Assembly (NCBI GenBank): GCA_903789595.1
Contig: CAIFEZ010000025.1
Location: 1 to 53,830 of the forward strand
Length of the DNA stretch: 53,830 nucleotides
Reading direction: 5' to 3'
DNA from: an uncultured eubacterium 1-6
GTDB lineage: Bacteria; Bacillota; Clostridia; Lachnospirales; Lachnospiraceae
Below are positions 1-8,762 of this stretch, in pieces; position 1 is the stretch's first letter, and each line of letters opens with the position of its first letter. The notes under the pieces were generated by a model, which had not been told where the DNA came from, searched no databases, and saw only the letters and a program-made list of their open reading frames with translations. The translations under genes and the position numbers were made by a program.

Positions 1-130
1 CTTTATTTGAATTTTCGAGGATGTGTTTTACTGTTCAGTTGTCAATGTTCGATTGAATGTCGCTTATCTCGGCGGCAATCATTTGCGTATCGCTGTATCT
101 CGGCGACAAATGATACTTTACCACCGTGTT
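1..130 (-). other. possible rRNA-type leader or spacer at left edge
   Basis: Read on the minus strand, the segment contains TTGACAACTGAACAGT followed by a purine-rich stretch. This resembles the leader or spacer text that often precedes rRNA genes in Clostridia. An 8-bp inverted repeat (ATCATTTG at about 77-84, CAAATGAT at about 106-113) lies just upstream of it. No rRNA is inside the window, so an rRNA operon transcribed leftward off the left edge is only an inference from memory of similar sequences. Confidence 0.25.
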
Positions 131-376
131 AAGGGATTGTCAACAAGAAATTGTATATTTTTTTGTGTAAATTTACTAAGCTGTTTTTCCTGCTAAATAC
201 TGCATTTAGAAGGTTTTGACGCCATATAATCGCTATATTTTCTCTAATGTACCTACAATTCAAAATTCTTTCCTTACTCGCAAAAGGCAGCCGGAACACC
301 CGGCCGCCTTTTATCCCTCTTGTTTTCTTATCAGGCCCTCTGGGACCCAACTCCTTTCGGACGTATATTCCGATGG

Positions 377-500
377 GGCATCTTCACATCCGTTTTTCTC
401 CGCTGCATCTTTACATTCAACTTTTCTCCAGTGCATCTTTGCATTCGTTTTTTTCTCCGTTGCACCTTTACATTCAACTTTTTCTCCAGTGCATTTTTCC
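377..500. repeat. degenerate 28-29 bp tandem repeat
   Basis: A TCTCC core recurs at 397, 425, 454 and 483, giving periods of 28, 29 and 29 bp. Each unit reads roughly TCTCC, then TGCAYCTTTRCATTC. The period is not a multiple of three, so the array is not an in-frame protein repeat. It lies beyond the stop codon of the ABC permease gene, in a gene-free stretch (1-586) where nothing else was recognised. Confidence 0.7.
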
Positions 501-586
501 ATCGGACTATCCGGTTCAATTTTTATCGAACTATTATGAAATGTTTTTTCAGGATGCTGTTGCTCCCGATTTTCTCTCCTTCGTAT

Positions 587-1387
587 TCATTCCAGATTGA
601 GCTTTCTGTCAAGGATCAGCCATGTAACGGCTCCGTATATCGCAATACCTGCTGCCATGACAGCCAGACCAATTCCTTCATATCTTGCCACATCAGCGGC
701 CGTCTGCATAGCGCTGTCCGTCACACCGCCGAAGGCTCCCTCCACGGAGAACAATCCGATGCCGGTTGTCATGAAAAGCACAGACTCCAAAATGCCGAGT
801 CCTATGAACGCCAGCACCGCCCCGAGAACTCTGTGCACTGTCCACAGATGCCCGATAGAAATGGCCGCATAGATTCGTGTAATCGCCAGTACCGTTCCTG
901 CGATAATCAGAAGAATCCCGAGTATGATATTTACTCTGTACGGCGCTATTTCACCAAGAAACGACGTCCAGATTTTCCCCAGACTTCCGTCTTTTACCGC
1001 ATCGGTAAAATCCGATGTCATGAGGAAAGGCGTAACTACAACCGCCGATGCGATTACACTCAGAATACTCCAAATCACAGAAGAGATGACCTTCGCCCAG
1101 ATCAGATTTCCGGTTCCGACCGGAAGAGAGAACATCAAGTAACCTTCCCTGCCCAGAAGATTGTTGTAAAAACGAATAATCAAAAGCAGAACAGTGACGG
1201 CGAATACCGCAGCAATGAGAATTCCGAGAATCACGGTCAGCGCTATCGTTGCTCCGCTTCTCGAGGAATTCGGGAAAAATCGGAAGTCGATTCCAAGCAA
1301 AACAGACGCTGTCACGATTGCCGCATAGATTGGAAGCAGAATTCTTCCAAAAGCCTTCATTTCATATCCAATCAATTTGCTCAGCAT
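587..1387 (-). CDS. ABC transporter permease, ABC-2 type
   Basis: This 266-residue polytopic membrane protein has about six hydrophobic segments, starting near residue 15 (PIYAAIVTASVLLGI) and including a long pair around residues 47-70. It is the membrane half of a small exporter. Its start overlaps the 3' end of the upstream ATPase gene by 7 bp, so the two are translationally coupled. Together with the GntR gene the arrangement matches YtrA-regulated transporters of Firmicutes, which respond to cell-wall-active agents in studied cases. The substrate cannot be told from sequence. Confidence 0.8.
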   Translation of the reverse strand: MLSKLIGYEMKAFGRILLPIYAAIVTASVLLGIDFRFFPNSSRSGATIALTVILGILIAAVFAVTVLLLIIRFYNNLLGREGYLMFSLPVGTGNLIWAKVISSVIWSILSVIASAVVVTPFLMTSDFTDAVKDGSLGKIWTSFLGEIAPYRVNIILGILLIIAGTVLAITRIYAAISIGHLWTVHRVLGAVLAFIGLGILESVLFMTTGIGLFSVEGAFGGVTDSAMQTAADVARYEGIGLAVMAAGIAIYGAVTWLILDRKLNLE

Positions 1388-2076
1388 GCGAATACCTCCC
1401 TGAAATAATCATCGATGCTTCTTCCCGTTTCCGCGCGCAGATCATCTGCATTCCTGTGAAGGAGAACCTTTCCTTCCTTGAGAAAAATCACTTCATCCAA
1501 AATTGCCTCGATATCGGTGATCAGATGTGTGGAAATCAATACCAGTCCATTCTCATTGTAATTATCCAGAATCGTGTGGATGATGTAATCTCTGGCGGCC
1601 GGATCAACACCCGCCAGCGGTTCGTCCAGAAGATAGACCTCTGCGTTCCTGCTCATGCAAAGAACAAGCTGTACTTTCTCACGGGTTCCTTTTGACATTT
1701 TCTTCAGACTCATTCCGCCGTCGATCCCCAGCTGGCTCATCAGCCGCTCTGCCTTCTCCCGGTCAAAATCCTCATAAAAAGATTCGTAAAACCGGATGAG
1801 CTCATCAGCCTTCATCCAGTCCGGAAGAAAATCACGGTCCGGAAGATAGGATATGATCCTCTTCGTCTCTCTTCCTGGCTTCATCCCATGAATCGCAATC
1901 TCCCCGGATGTCGGTGTCAAAAGCCGCTGAATCAGCTTAATCAGCGTTGTTTTACCGCTTCCGTTCGGCCCCGCGAGACCGATTACTCTCTGGTTCTCCA
2001 GGGTAAGATTTATTCCGTTTAATGATATTTTCCTGCCGTATTTCTTCACGACATCTCTGCATTCGATTTCTACCAC
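1381..2076 (-). CDS. ABC transporter ATP-binding protein
   Basis: This 231-residue protein has a Walker A loop GPNGSGKTT near residue 35, a signature-like stretch (LKKMSKGTREK) near residue 125 and a Walker B VYLLDEP near residue 147, followed by a switch histidine (ISTHL). It powers the permease encoded immediately downstream. The start is GTG at 2076, supported by AGGAGGAGA eight bases upstream. The signature reads MSKGT rather than LSGGQ, as is common in small YtrB-like ATPases. It is second in a three-gene operon behind a GntR regulator. Confidence 0.9.
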   Translation of the reverse strand: MVEIECRDVVKKYGRKISLNGINLTLENQRVIGLAGPNGSGKTTLIKLIQRLLTPTSGEIAIHGMKPGRETKRIISYLPDRDFLPDWMKADELIRFYESFYEDFDREKAERLMSQLGIDGGMSLKKMSKGTREKVQLVLCMSRNAEVYLLDEPLAGVDPAARDYIIHTILDNYNENGLVLISTHLITDIEAILDEVIFLKEGKVLLHRNADDLRAETGRSIDDYFREVFAC

Positions 2077-2099
2077 CGTTATCTCCTCCTATTGAAATA

Positions 2100-2498
2100 T
2101 CACTGTTTCATCTCCGCGGGCTGTTCTCCGCCCGCAGGCTTCCAGCCGCTTACTTCTTCAATGATTTCATCCCGTGTCAGCCCGAGGCGGGAAAGCTGTT
2201 CAAAAAGTTCCCGAATATATTTCTCGCTGAGAGCGCTCCGCAGTTCTTTCAATCTCGCTTCATCCTCCGTCACATATCTTCCGCTTGTCCGCTGTGTATG
2301 CAGCAGGTCCTCCTGTTCCAGCTGAGTCATCGCTCGCTGCATCGTATTCGGATTGACTCCCGCCTGTGCAGCCAGATCTCTGACCGAAGGCAGCTTGCTC
2401 CCTGGCGGAAGCGTTCCGCCCGCGATCCGGGCTTTAATCCCGTCAACGATCTGAAGATAAATCGGTATACCATTTTTGAATTCCCAGGCCATCTGCAT
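2100..2498 (-). CDS. GntR-family regulator, YtrA type
   Basis: This 132-residue protein has an N-terminal winged helix (IYLQIVDGIKARIAGG, then LPSVRDLAAQAGVNPNTMQRA at about 35-55) and a short helical C-terminus. That size and layout are those of the YtrA subfamily, which normally represses its own operon of ABC transporter genes. The ABC ATPase gene starts 23 bp downstream. An AT-rich promoter with overlapping short inverted repeats lies just upstream at 2538-2565. Autoregulation is inferred from the family. Confidence 0.88.
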   Translation of the reverse strand: MQMAWEFKNGIPIYLQIVDGIKARIAGGTLPPGSKLPSVRDLAAQAGVNPNTMQRAMTQLEQEDLLHTQRTSGRYVTEDEARLKELRSALSEKYIRELFEQLSRLGLTRDEIIEEVSGWKPAGGEQPAEMKQ

Positions 2499-2537
2499 TA
2501 CCTCCTTCCTCCGATTTTGCAGGATTTTTGTATTGTT

Positions 2538-2565
2538 ATATTAGTTCCTTAGTACACAGATACAA
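2538..2565 (-). promoter_or_regulatory. promoter of the GntR-ABC operon
   Basis: On the minus strand TTGTAT (2565-2560) and TAATAT (2543-2538) are spaced by 16 bp, about 40 bp ahead of the GntR start. The outer TTGTAT and a nearby ATACAA form an inverted repeat that could serve as the YtrA-type operator. The match to sigma-A consensus is moderate. Confidence 0.45.
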
Positions 2566-2658
2566 TATCACAGCCACTCATCTGTGTTAATAGATTAATA
2601 CAATAAAACGTTTGAATTGTGTTATTGCTATGCAGCTAAAACCCAAATGCTGCTCACA

Positions 2659-2692
2659 TAAAAAAAAAGACCCCGGCTTAAGCTCGAGATCT
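2659..2692 (-). terminator. intrinsic terminator of the diguanylate cyclase gene
   Basis: In the minus-strand transcript an eight-pair stem (AGATCTCG with CGGGGTCT, using G-U pairs) is followed by nine U residues. The wobble pairs work only in the leftward transcript, so the terminator serves the gene ending at 2796. Confidence 0.7.
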
Positions 2693-2795
2693 CTTTTCAT
2701 CTGTTTCTTATCTATTGTTGCTAAATCATCTGGCTGCTAACACTATTGTCATTTATTCTTTCTTATCGGCCGCCACTGTTTTTTATCTGTTCTCT

Positions 2796-4217
2796 TTATT
2801 TCTTATCTTTATCTGCTGCCTCCTTTTTTATGCTGTTTTCTTTTATATTGTTTCCTTTTGTGCCCTGTTCTTTCCGCCTGTGATACTCCTGTTTCTCAAG
2901 ATACATGCGCTTATCCGCCGCCTGCCTCAGCTTCTCCGGGTCTGTGCCGTCCTTTGGCGAAAGCGCGTATCCGGCACTCAGACTGACGCAAATCCAGCTT
3001 TCGGCAATGCGGACCGGTGCCATAAAATAAGCCTTGATCTGCCGGATTACATCCCTGTATCCATCCTCCGTCAGATCATCCGTGACAAGAATTGCAAATT
3101 CATCGCCTCCAAGCCGATAGCACGCATACTGCACCGATGCTGAGATCCGCCTGGATGCCTCCACCAGAACATCATTTCCCGTTTTATGTCCGAAGCTGTC
3201 ATTGATTGACTTAAAACAATTGATGTCGATATATATGATCCCGAATCCGGAGCCGTCCGTCCTGTCCTTAGCAGCCGCTTCCGCAGCATCGTCGGAAAAT
3301 TTTCTTCCATTCAAAAGCCCGGTAAGTCCGTCATGCTCTGACATAAGTACAAACTTTTTTCTGTCTTCGGAAATCATCAGCATCATATAAGCCATTGCAG
3401 TGATCAGCACGGAAACCGCCGCTCCGAAATAGTAATATATCCGGAGTGAATCCGTGACGTTCCATCCCTTCTTCGGCATGACATCGAGTTTCCAGGTACA
3501 GCTTCCATTGACGAACGTTACTTCTACCGGGTTCTCAAGATTTTCCCTGGAGGAATTGAGAAGATGATAGTCTGTATCCAGCGGGTTGGTTTTGTACAGA
3601 TTGTAATCATATCCAAATGAGCTCAAGGAATTCATAGCCGCCTGAAACGCCTTCGAGACACGAATTATCGCAATGGTAAAGCCCCAGAAATGTTTCTTCC
3701 CGTTTTCCCCGTAAATATAAACAGGATTCATGACGATGATAACCGGATCTCCCTGTTTCATCTTCACCGGACCCTGAACCACAATTGCCCCGGACTTTTT
3801 TGAATATTCGCAGACTTTCTTCGACTCCTCATTCAGAAAAAGGTTCTTCGTGTCGGAGTACCCGGTTCTCTCCGGATACGTCTCTGTGATGATGCCGTCT
3901 TTTGCCAGCTGCAGACACGCTACATCGTTCTGTCCGGCCATGATCTCCCTTGAAATTGAAGGGAAATCCCGGATCTCTCCGCTGCCGCTGTCCTGCAGAA
4001 GCAGATCCAGTGTCTTCGTGATCTCTTTGCACCGGTTGATATCCTCGTTAAGCTCACTGACCCTTGCCAGCTCATTCAGCCGACATACTTCTCGCATCTG
4101 AGCCAATGTTCTCCGGCGGACATCCCGGATAAATACAGCAATCACCGCAACGCATACCATAAAAACAATTCCGGTGATGATCCATCTTTTGCGGGTCTCA
4201 GCGCCTCTCCCTTGCAC
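2796..4217 (-). CDS. membrane diguanylate cyclase with extracytoplasmic sensor
   Basis: This 473-residue protein would make cyclic di-GMP from GTP. It has a membrane helix at about 12-28, an extracytoplasmic CHASE-like region (with FWGFTIAIIRVSKAF around 175), a second helix at about 262-285 and a C-terminal GGDEF domain. The A-site motif is intact (YRLGGDEFAIL). The inhibitory I-site RxxD, normally five residues upstream, is absent (SVQY is there), so product inhibition at that site is unlikely. The start appears to be GTG at 4217 with a weak binding site. It is a single-gene unit with its own terminator, unrelated to its neighbours. Confidence 0.88.
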   Translation of the reverse strand: MQGRGAETRKRWIITGIVFMVCVAVIAVFIRDVRRRTLAQMREVCRLNELARVSELNEDINRCKEITKTLDLLLQDSGSGEIRDFPSISREIMAGQNDVACLQLAKDGIITETYPERTGYSDTKNLFLNEESKKVCEYSKKSGAIVVQGPVKMKQGDPVIIVMNPVYIYGENGKKHFWGFTIAIIRVSKAFQAAMNSLSSFGYDYNLYKTNPLDTDYHLLNSSRENLENPVEVTFVNGSCTWKLDVMPKKGWNVTDSLRIYYYFGAAVSVLITAMAYMMLMISEDRKKFVLMSEHDGLTGLLNGRKFSDDAAEAAAKDRTDGSGFGIIYIDINCFKSINDSFGHKTGNDVLVEASRRISASVQYACYRLGGDEFAILVTDDLTEDGYRDVIRQIKAYFMAPVRIAESWICVSLSAGYALSPKDGTDPEKLRQAADKRMYLEKQEYHRRKEQGTKGNNIKENSIKKEAADKDKK

Positions 4218-4548
4218 TTCTCTATAAAGCTCCTCTTTTTTGTAGCTATTTTAGCACAAAACGACATATAAGAATACCGGATCTGAAATAAAGTCGGTAT
4301 TTATTCCAAAATAATCGTACATATTCTCATCTTATTTGTGCAATCATCCTTTAATATCACGAAGCTGCCCCGGTTTTTGCATGGAGCGTCGACCAACGGC
4401 CAGGTTTGCGGAGCTAAACGGCCGCGATGCGGAGCGAGCGGCCACCCTTGCTTATGACAGTTCTAAGCCATTTCCCTCATAATGAAGATATGCCAATACC
4501 GTACATAAAAAAGGAAATACTGTGCCTGGGAATCCCTTAAATCCATCT

Positions 4549-4707
4549 TTATTTGAGATTGAATATTATGTAAATTATTCCGCCAACTCCTACAGTAATC
4601 AATAATAAATTTGGCAAATATAGATTTGCGATTACTGTACATGCAGAATACAAGAATATGTATAACAATGACCAGAATATTGTTTTGTTAATGCCATCCC
4701 TGTTCAT
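4549..4707 (-). CDS. small two-helix membrane peptide
   Basis: This 52-residue reading frame begins inside the last codons of the GNAT gene; its ATG at 4707 overlaps that gene in another frame by 20 bp. It reads as two hydrophobic helices (about residues 10-29 and 33-49) with a charged N-terminus (MNRDGINKT) and ends in FNLK. The overlap suggests translational coupling at the end of the operon. No family is recognised. It could be a real small protein or a remnant of a larger one. The rest of 4218-4687 shows no gene. Confidence 0.5.
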   Translation of the reverse strand: MNRDGINKTIFWSLLYIFLYSACTVIANLYLPNLLLITVGVGGIIYIIFNLK

Positions 4708-5218
4708 CACTAATTTTCTCCAATTCAATTATGTTGCCAGATTCTCGTTCATTTTCTTTTCCTCTGTAAACAAATCTGGGACCTTCTTCTCCAATTACTC
4801 CATTCTTCACAAAACCGGCTCTCCTTAAAACATTCTGCGATGCCACATTTTCCGGATCTGTCTCTGCTTCTACAGCACAGACTCCTTCCATCGATAGAGC
4901 CCATTCCGTAATTACTTTTACAGTTTCTACCATATACCCCTGATGTCTAAATTCTTCCCTTAATCCATATCCGATTTCCACTATGCCATCTTTTCCAAGA
5001 CCCTTGAAGCAAAAATCGCCGACAATCGTTCCCGGAACATTTTTTAATTCCATATTCCAGACTGCATACCATATTCTGCTATCCGGTTCTAAAAGACAGC
5101 CTTCTAACATTTCTGTATATGCCTGCTTCATTTCTGCGCCCGCTTCATTTTCAATCAGACTGCGCATCTCATCGTTACTAATTGGATATAAATAAAGCCT
5201 TTTCGTTTCCACTCTCAT
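4688..5218 (-). CDS. GNAT N-acetyltransferase, RimJ/RimL-like
   Basis: This 176-residue protein matches the acetyl-CoA-dependent GNAT fold of the type acting on protein N-termini or small amines. Visible features are the N-terminal strand RVETKRLYLYPIS, the strand-4 region GIVEIGYGLREEFRHQGYMVE with a degenerate acetyl-CoA loop (residues about 90-110) and the ENVASQNVLRRAGFVKNG stretch typical of the RimJ/RimL group. The ATG follows GGAGGAAAACTAAT. It lies 116 bp after the FMN reductase gene in the same direction and may belong to that operon. The substrate is unknown. Confidence 0.85.
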   Translation of the reverse strand: MRVETKRLYLYPISNDEMRSLIENEAGAEMKQAYTEMLEGCLLEPDSRIWYAVWNMELKNVPGTIVGDFCFKGLGKDGIVEIGYGLREEFRHQGYMVETVKVITEWALSMEGVCAVEAETDPENVASQNVLRRAGFVKNGVIGEEGPRFVYRGKENERESGNIIELEKISDEQGWH

Positions 5219-5335
5219 ATTAGTTTTCCTCCTCCGATTGAAACGCTTTCGTATATGTTGGCGTTACTTTCTTTATCAGCAGCCATATGTTAAAAATGAG
5301 AAATTCTTTTACTCATTGTCATTCGTCCCTCTAAA

Positions 5336-5875
5336 TCACTCAATAGAAAGTCCTAATTCGTATGCTCTATCCAGTCCATCCGTATTTTTCACATCTCCCT
5401 TGTCCTTTGCACCCTGCACAAGTACCATTCCTGCATCTTCAAGATGAAAGAAACTCAGTATAAGCTTGTATTGCAATTTTATGGAATCAAACAGTTCCGG
5501 CAGCGTAGCTGCTCCAACTAATATAAGTGCCAGTTTTTTAATCGGGAATTCATTTCGCATAGGAGTATGAAGGCGATCTATGATTGCTTTCAGCTGCGCA
5601 CTGATACCATAAAAATACACAGGTGAAGCTATCACTAATATATCTGCAGTTTTCAATTTTTCATATACAATCTGCATATCATCCTTTTGAAAACATGCAT
5701 TTCCGAGTCTGGTAAAGCATGAATTGCAGCCAATGCAGGGGTTTATGTCATGACTTCTGACTGAAATAACCTCTACTTTATTTTTCTTTACGGCACCTTT
5801 TTTGAAAGCATCAACAAGCATGTCTGTATTGCCATCCTTTCGCTCGCTTCCTGCCAAAATAATGATATTGCTCAT
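5336..5875 (-). CDS. flavodoxin-fold NAD(P)H-dependent FMN reductase
   Basis: This 179-residue protein carries the FMN phosphate loop GSERKDGNTDML near the N-terminus, a CIGCNSCF cysteine pair near residue 50 and PVYFYGISAQLKAIIDR at about 88-104. These mark the iron-sulfur flavoprotein/NADPH-dependent FMN reductase family. The C-x2-C-x3 pattern may bind a metal or act in thiol chemistry. ATG 5875, eight bases after GGGGAAAG, is preferred over the GTG at 5881. It sits in a run of redox-related genes (flavodoxin, VOC protein), which suggests a role in stress or detoxification. Confidence 0.85.
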   Translation of the reverse strand: MSNIIILAGSERKDGNTDMLVDAFKKGAVKKNKVEVISVRSHDINPCIGCNSCFTRLGNACFQKDDMQIVYEKLKTADILVIASPVYFYGISAQLKAIIDRLHTPMRNEFPIKKLALILVGAATLPELFDSIKLQYKLILSFFHLEDAGMVLVQGAKDKGDVKNTDGLDRAYELGLSIE

Positions 5876-5912
5876 AGTCACTTTCCCCTATTTATTTAAC
5901 ACAATAAAATTA

Positions 5913-6329
5913 CTATACTCTGACAATAATTCTTGCCACTTCCATTACAAGGATCTTCAACATTACTCCACCGGACATTACATAAAACCAAATCTGTCTC
6001 ATATGCTGCGACTTTGCTATCGGTGTTGCAATAGCTGCAATGATTATAATTGCAGCTCCAACGCATCCAATCAGATTCGGAATGCTGATAAGCGGAAATA
6101 CCCCCGGCGCACAGCTTCCATCAATCGTGTTCTGAATTGTCTTGTCAAGCCCATCCCTTGCAGCTGCAAAGCAGCATATCGTAAGTCCATATGCCAGAAG
6201 GAACAGACTTCTGCGTCCCCAGTAATTGATGTTTGTCCGGTTTGCTATGGATTCTCCAATAAAACCTAGCAATACAAGAATCATAATTGTTGTAACTGTC
6301 GTTACTGTATTTCCAAAATATAATTTCAT
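5913..6329 (-). CDS. unknown four-helix membrane protein
   Basis: This 138-residue protein has four hydrophobic segments at roughly 10-27, 42-60, 80-103 and 115-133 and no motif that I recognise. ATG 6329 follows AGAGGTAAATATCG. It sits 17 bp after the VOC gene and 37 bp before the FMN reductase start, so it is co-transcribed with redox genes. A role as a membrane partner in that pathway is possible but unsupported. Confidence 0.7.
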   Translation of the reverse strand: MKLYFGNTVTTVTTIMILVLLGFIGESIANRTNINYWGRRSLFLLAYGLTICCFAAARDGLDKTIQNTIDGSCAPGVFPLISIPNLIGCVGAAIIIIAAIATPIAKSQHMRQIWFYVMSGGVMLKILVMEVARIIVRV

Positions 6330-6346
6330 CGATATTTACCTCTTTT

Positions 6347-6730
6347 CTACTCAGTGATTTCTATCAAATTTCCTTCAATTCCTCTAATGCAGCTTTCATA
6401 GTATCCGTCTCCGGTAGTTCTCGGACCACTGACAACCTGATATCCATCACCTTTTAACCTTTCCGTCAATGTATCCACAGAAGCTTTACTTCCTACACTA
6501 AATGCAATATGAATATAACCGGTTCTCAGCAATACTTTTTCATTGTCAACCAAATCTGACTGGTTCATAATTTCCAGTCTGGCGCCATCTTCAAAAGTCA
6601 AAAAATAAGAACGAAAGCCGGTTGTTTTATTAAGATATCCAGCATCTGCTGTTGCATTAAAATACTTTGTGAAGAAATCTTTTGCTCTTTCCAAATCATT
6701 CACATATATAGCAATATGTTCTATTTTCAT
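6347..6730 (-). CDS. VOC-family (glyoxalase-like) protein
   Basis: This 127-residue protein opens with [19 protein letters not shown] and ends with GNLIEITE, the two paired beta-alpha-beta-beta-beta modules of the vicinal oxygen chelate fold. Likely metal ligands are His5, Glu at about 53 (ARLEIM), His at about 74 (IHIAF) and Glu at about 123 (NLIEIT). Members include glyoxalase I and resistance enzymes, but the reaction cannot be assigned here. It starts 2 bp after the flavodoxin gene ends, in one operon. Confidence 0.85.
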   Translation of the reverse strand: MKIEHIAIYVNDLERAKDFFTKYFNATADAGYLNKTTGFRSYFLTFEDGARLEIMNQSDLVDNEKVLLRTGYIHIAFSVGSKASVDTLTERLKGDGYQVVSGPRTTGDGYYESCIRGIEGNLIEITE

Positions 6731-6732
6731 AT

Positions 6733-7251
6733 TTACTTTTCCCCTCGCTCCGCTGTGTCATACCATTCAATTATGTGTTTCAGATTCTCGGCTTTCACAC
6801 GCTCTGAACCATTCAGCATCATATCCAGCATATCATCCTCCTCCGGTGTCCTGTCGGATTTATCCGCCAGTGATTTTCCGGCGGTCTTTACCATGACATT
6901 CATCATCATTTTGTAAACGCCATGAAGTTTTCTGATATCAAAGGTTCCCTGCAGTGTGAAAAGTGGAATTCTCTGTGGCACTTTATTTTTCGTTCTGACC
7001 TCAACAAGCTGTGTTCCGGTCTGCCCCATACCGACTCCACAGACTGCCTGAATCCTATATTTTCTTGCAGCTTCCGGATATCCTTTGATTTTTCCTGCCA
7101 TAATCCATCCCATATAAATGATTTCTGCTCCCGGCTTCACCTTTGTTTTTGCTTCCTCCATGCTATATGACGGAACACAAATCTGATGTGACAACAGCTT
7201 TGCATATTTAGCTGTGCTTCCTGTATTTGATGTATAAATGATTGCTCTCAT
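6733..7251 (-). CDS. flavodoxin-domain protein
   Basis: This 172-residue protein begins [19 protein letters not shown], an FMN phosphate-binding loop typical of flavodoxins, and continues with [16 protein letters not shown] at about 50-65. It probably binds FMN and transfers electrons. An in-frame ATG lies 21 bp upstream at 7272, but AAGGAGG sits between the two, so 7251 is the better start. The neighbouring VOC and FMN reductase genes suggest a small redox pathway controlled from the LytTR/TetR genes upstream. Confidence 0.82.
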   Translation of the reverse strand: MRAIIYTSNTGSTAKYAKLLSHQICVPSYSMEEAKTKVKPGAEIIYMGWIMAGKIKGYPEAARKYRIQAVCGVGMGQTGTQLVEVRTKNKVPQRIPLFTLQGTFDIRKLHGVYKMMMNVMVKTAGKSLADKSDRTPEEDDMLDMMLNGSERVKAENLKHIIEWYDTAERGEK

Positions 7252-7412
7252 TTTTCTTTCCTCCTTGTTCATACGTATAAAACTATGAGAAACACGCTTC
7301 GCAAGTTTCTCAAATTATCGCGGCAGTCGCCAAGGTCTCGTGCGAGCACGGACTTTGGCCCGTTGCTCGCGTAAATAAAACGCAATGTGAATTGTAGTAT
7401 TGCTCACAATCC

Positions 7413-7432
7413 GCACTGCGTCTTAGCGTCTG
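7413..7432 (+). repeat. 20-bp direct repeat, left copy
   Basis: GCACTGCGTCTTAGCGTCTG here and GCACTGCGTCTTTGCGTCTG at 9053-9072 differ at one base and lie in the same orientation. They flank the KTR-TetR-LytTR block. The gene-free stretch 7273-7450 also holds an imperfect hairpin near 7330-7360 and nothing else recognised. Confidence 0.7.
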
Positions 7433-7450
7433 GCTCAAAATCCGATAACT

Positions 7451-7630
7451 TTATTTAATTACTTTTACCACATATTCCTTTGCATCTATCAGACTTTCTT
7501 TTTTACATTTCGGACAAAATAGCGGAAAATGCGTAAGAACCGTATCTTCCCGAAGTCTCAGTCTGGTTTTATTTCCACAGACCGGGCAGTACACCCATTC
7601 CTGCTTCCCATTTTGATTCTCATTTTGCAT
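7451..7630 (-). CDS. Cys-rich KTR zinc-ribbon protein
   Basis: This 59-residue protein has two CxxC knuckles (CPVCGNKTRLRL and CPKCKK) and the KTR motif that gives the family its name. Such small zinc ribbons are common in mobile and accessory DNA of Firmicutes. The ATG at 7630 lies inside the last codons of the TetR gene (11-bp overlap), so it is translationally coupled. The function is unknown; the zinc ribbon suggests nucleic acid or protein binding. Confidence 0.75.
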   Translation of the reverse strand: MQNENQNGKQEWVYCPVCGNKTRLRLREDTVLTHFPLFCPKCKKESLIDAKEYVVKVIK

Positions 7631-8258
7631 CTGCCATCCCTTCTTTCTTATCCATAAATTGCTCAGAAAAACGGTTCACGTGCTGTTCAACCAGCTCAAT
7701 AATTCTTTCCTTATCCTCAGCTCCATCATAAATGCTGTAAAGCAAAAAAATCGGTCCGTAAAATTCCAATGCAATTTGTCCCGCTTCCTCCTTATGCTCC
7801 GTCAGTCCCTGAAACACATTTTCTATATATGCAAGTGGACCACCTGACAGGTAGTTTTGATACAGCTTTGCCATTTCCGGATCTCTGTACTGCTCCAATG
7901 TCAGCATTTTACGAAAACAGCACGGAAATTCTTCCTGCGTCCAGTGTAAAAACTGCACCTTCGTAAATTCTTTAATCTTATCAAGTCCTGTAGACCGGTA
8001 GCCCTCCACCACTTCTTTCATATTTCCTTCCGGCATATCATATTCCTTCACTCTTTCCTGATCCATCCGGTTCATTTTCTCCACAATGCTGTCTAAAATT
8101 TCCTGCTTGCTCTTATAGTGCTTATATAGAGCTGCTTTCGTCACTCCCATCCTGTCGGCAATATCATTCATGGAAGTTCCCATATAACCACTCTGGGCAA
8201 ACAGCTTTAATGCTTCGTCTAAAATTCTTTCCTTTGTATTCTTCTCTCTGATACTCAT
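7620..8258 (-). CDS. TetR-family transcriptional regulator
   Basis: This 212-residue protein has an N-terminal helix-turn-helix (RILDEALKLFAQSGYMGTSMNDIADRMG, then VTKAALYKHYKSKQEI, residues about 10-55) and a helical ligand domain. ATG 8258 comes just after the LytTR stop codon; a GTG at 8261 is an alternative start. Paired half-sites GTTACC/GGTTAC at 9087-9133 are the likely operators, so it may repress the operon it belongs to. The inducer is unknown. Confidence 0.88.
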   Translation of the reverse strand: MSIREKNTKERILDEALKLFAQSGYMGTSMNDIADRMGVTKAALYKHYKSKQEILDSIVEKMNRMDQERVKEYDMPEGNMKEVVEGYRSTGLDKIKEFTKVQFLHWTQEEFPCCFRKMLTLEQYRDPEMAKLYQNYLSGGPLAYIENVFQGLTEHKEEAGQIALEFYGPIFLLYSIYDGAEDKERIIELVEQHVNRFSEQFMDKKEGMADAK

Positions 8259-8261
8259 CAC

Positions 8262-8702
8262 TTACCTCACTCCTAATTTATTTTTTAAAATTGGCACATA
8301 CAGCCTCGAAATAATTACTTTCTCATCATTTTCCAACACTGCCTCAAATCTGCCACCAAGTGCCGGCGAAATATGCAGGATTTTTTCAATATTTACAATC
8401 ATGGACTTTGAAATCCTCATGAATGGAAGTTCTTCTATCACCTCTTCTAGCTGATATAGTCTTTCCTTAATCTCATAAACACTTTGCCTGCAATAAGCGA
8501 ATACTTTGTTATCCACCGTCTCAAAATAATAGATATCCGATGCTACAATCGTACTGATTCCATGCTCATCATATCCGGTAAATTTTATTTCACCATACCT
8601 TAATCTATGTATTAACCTGTCCATGTCATCTGATAAGGTATGACACCTGAATATTATTTCATCCTCCTCATCCGAAGAAGGACAAATGACTGATACTTTC
8701 AT
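8262..8702 (-). CDS. LytTR DNA-binding domain regulator without receiver
   Basis: This 146-residue protein has a short N-terminal strand-helix region and a C-terminal LytTR domain (IYYFETVDNKVFAYC, then FMRISKSMIVNIEKI at about 105-119). It has no response-regulator receiver, so it would not be controlled by phosphorylation in the usual way. ATG 8702, six bases after GGAGA, is preferred over an upstream ATG at 8747. Such proteins are often paired with DUF3021 membrane proteins; here the partner is a TetR gene. Confidence 0.83.
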   Translation of the reverse strand: MKVSVICPSSDEEDEIIFRCHTLSDDMDRLIHRLRYGEIKFTGYDEHGISTIVASDIYYFETVDNKVFAYCRQSVYEIKERLYQLEEVIEELPFMRISKSMIVNIEKILHISPALGGRFEAVLENDEKVIISRLYVPILKNKLGVR

Positions 8703-8762
8703 CTGCTTTCTCCATATAAATATTTTTTTGTAGCAGTTTCCTGACAAATATAAGGAAACAAC

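Noticed and set aside
320-1408. Long plus-strand open frame antisense to the ABC permease
   Set aside because: Its composition is that of a shadow frame (Arg/Cys/His rich, no domain), while the minus-strand permease has clear membrane helices and operon context.
4380-4450. GC-rich stretch with GCGGAGC repeats as an RNA gene
   Set aside because: No consistent secondary structure or known RNA motif could be drawn by eye.
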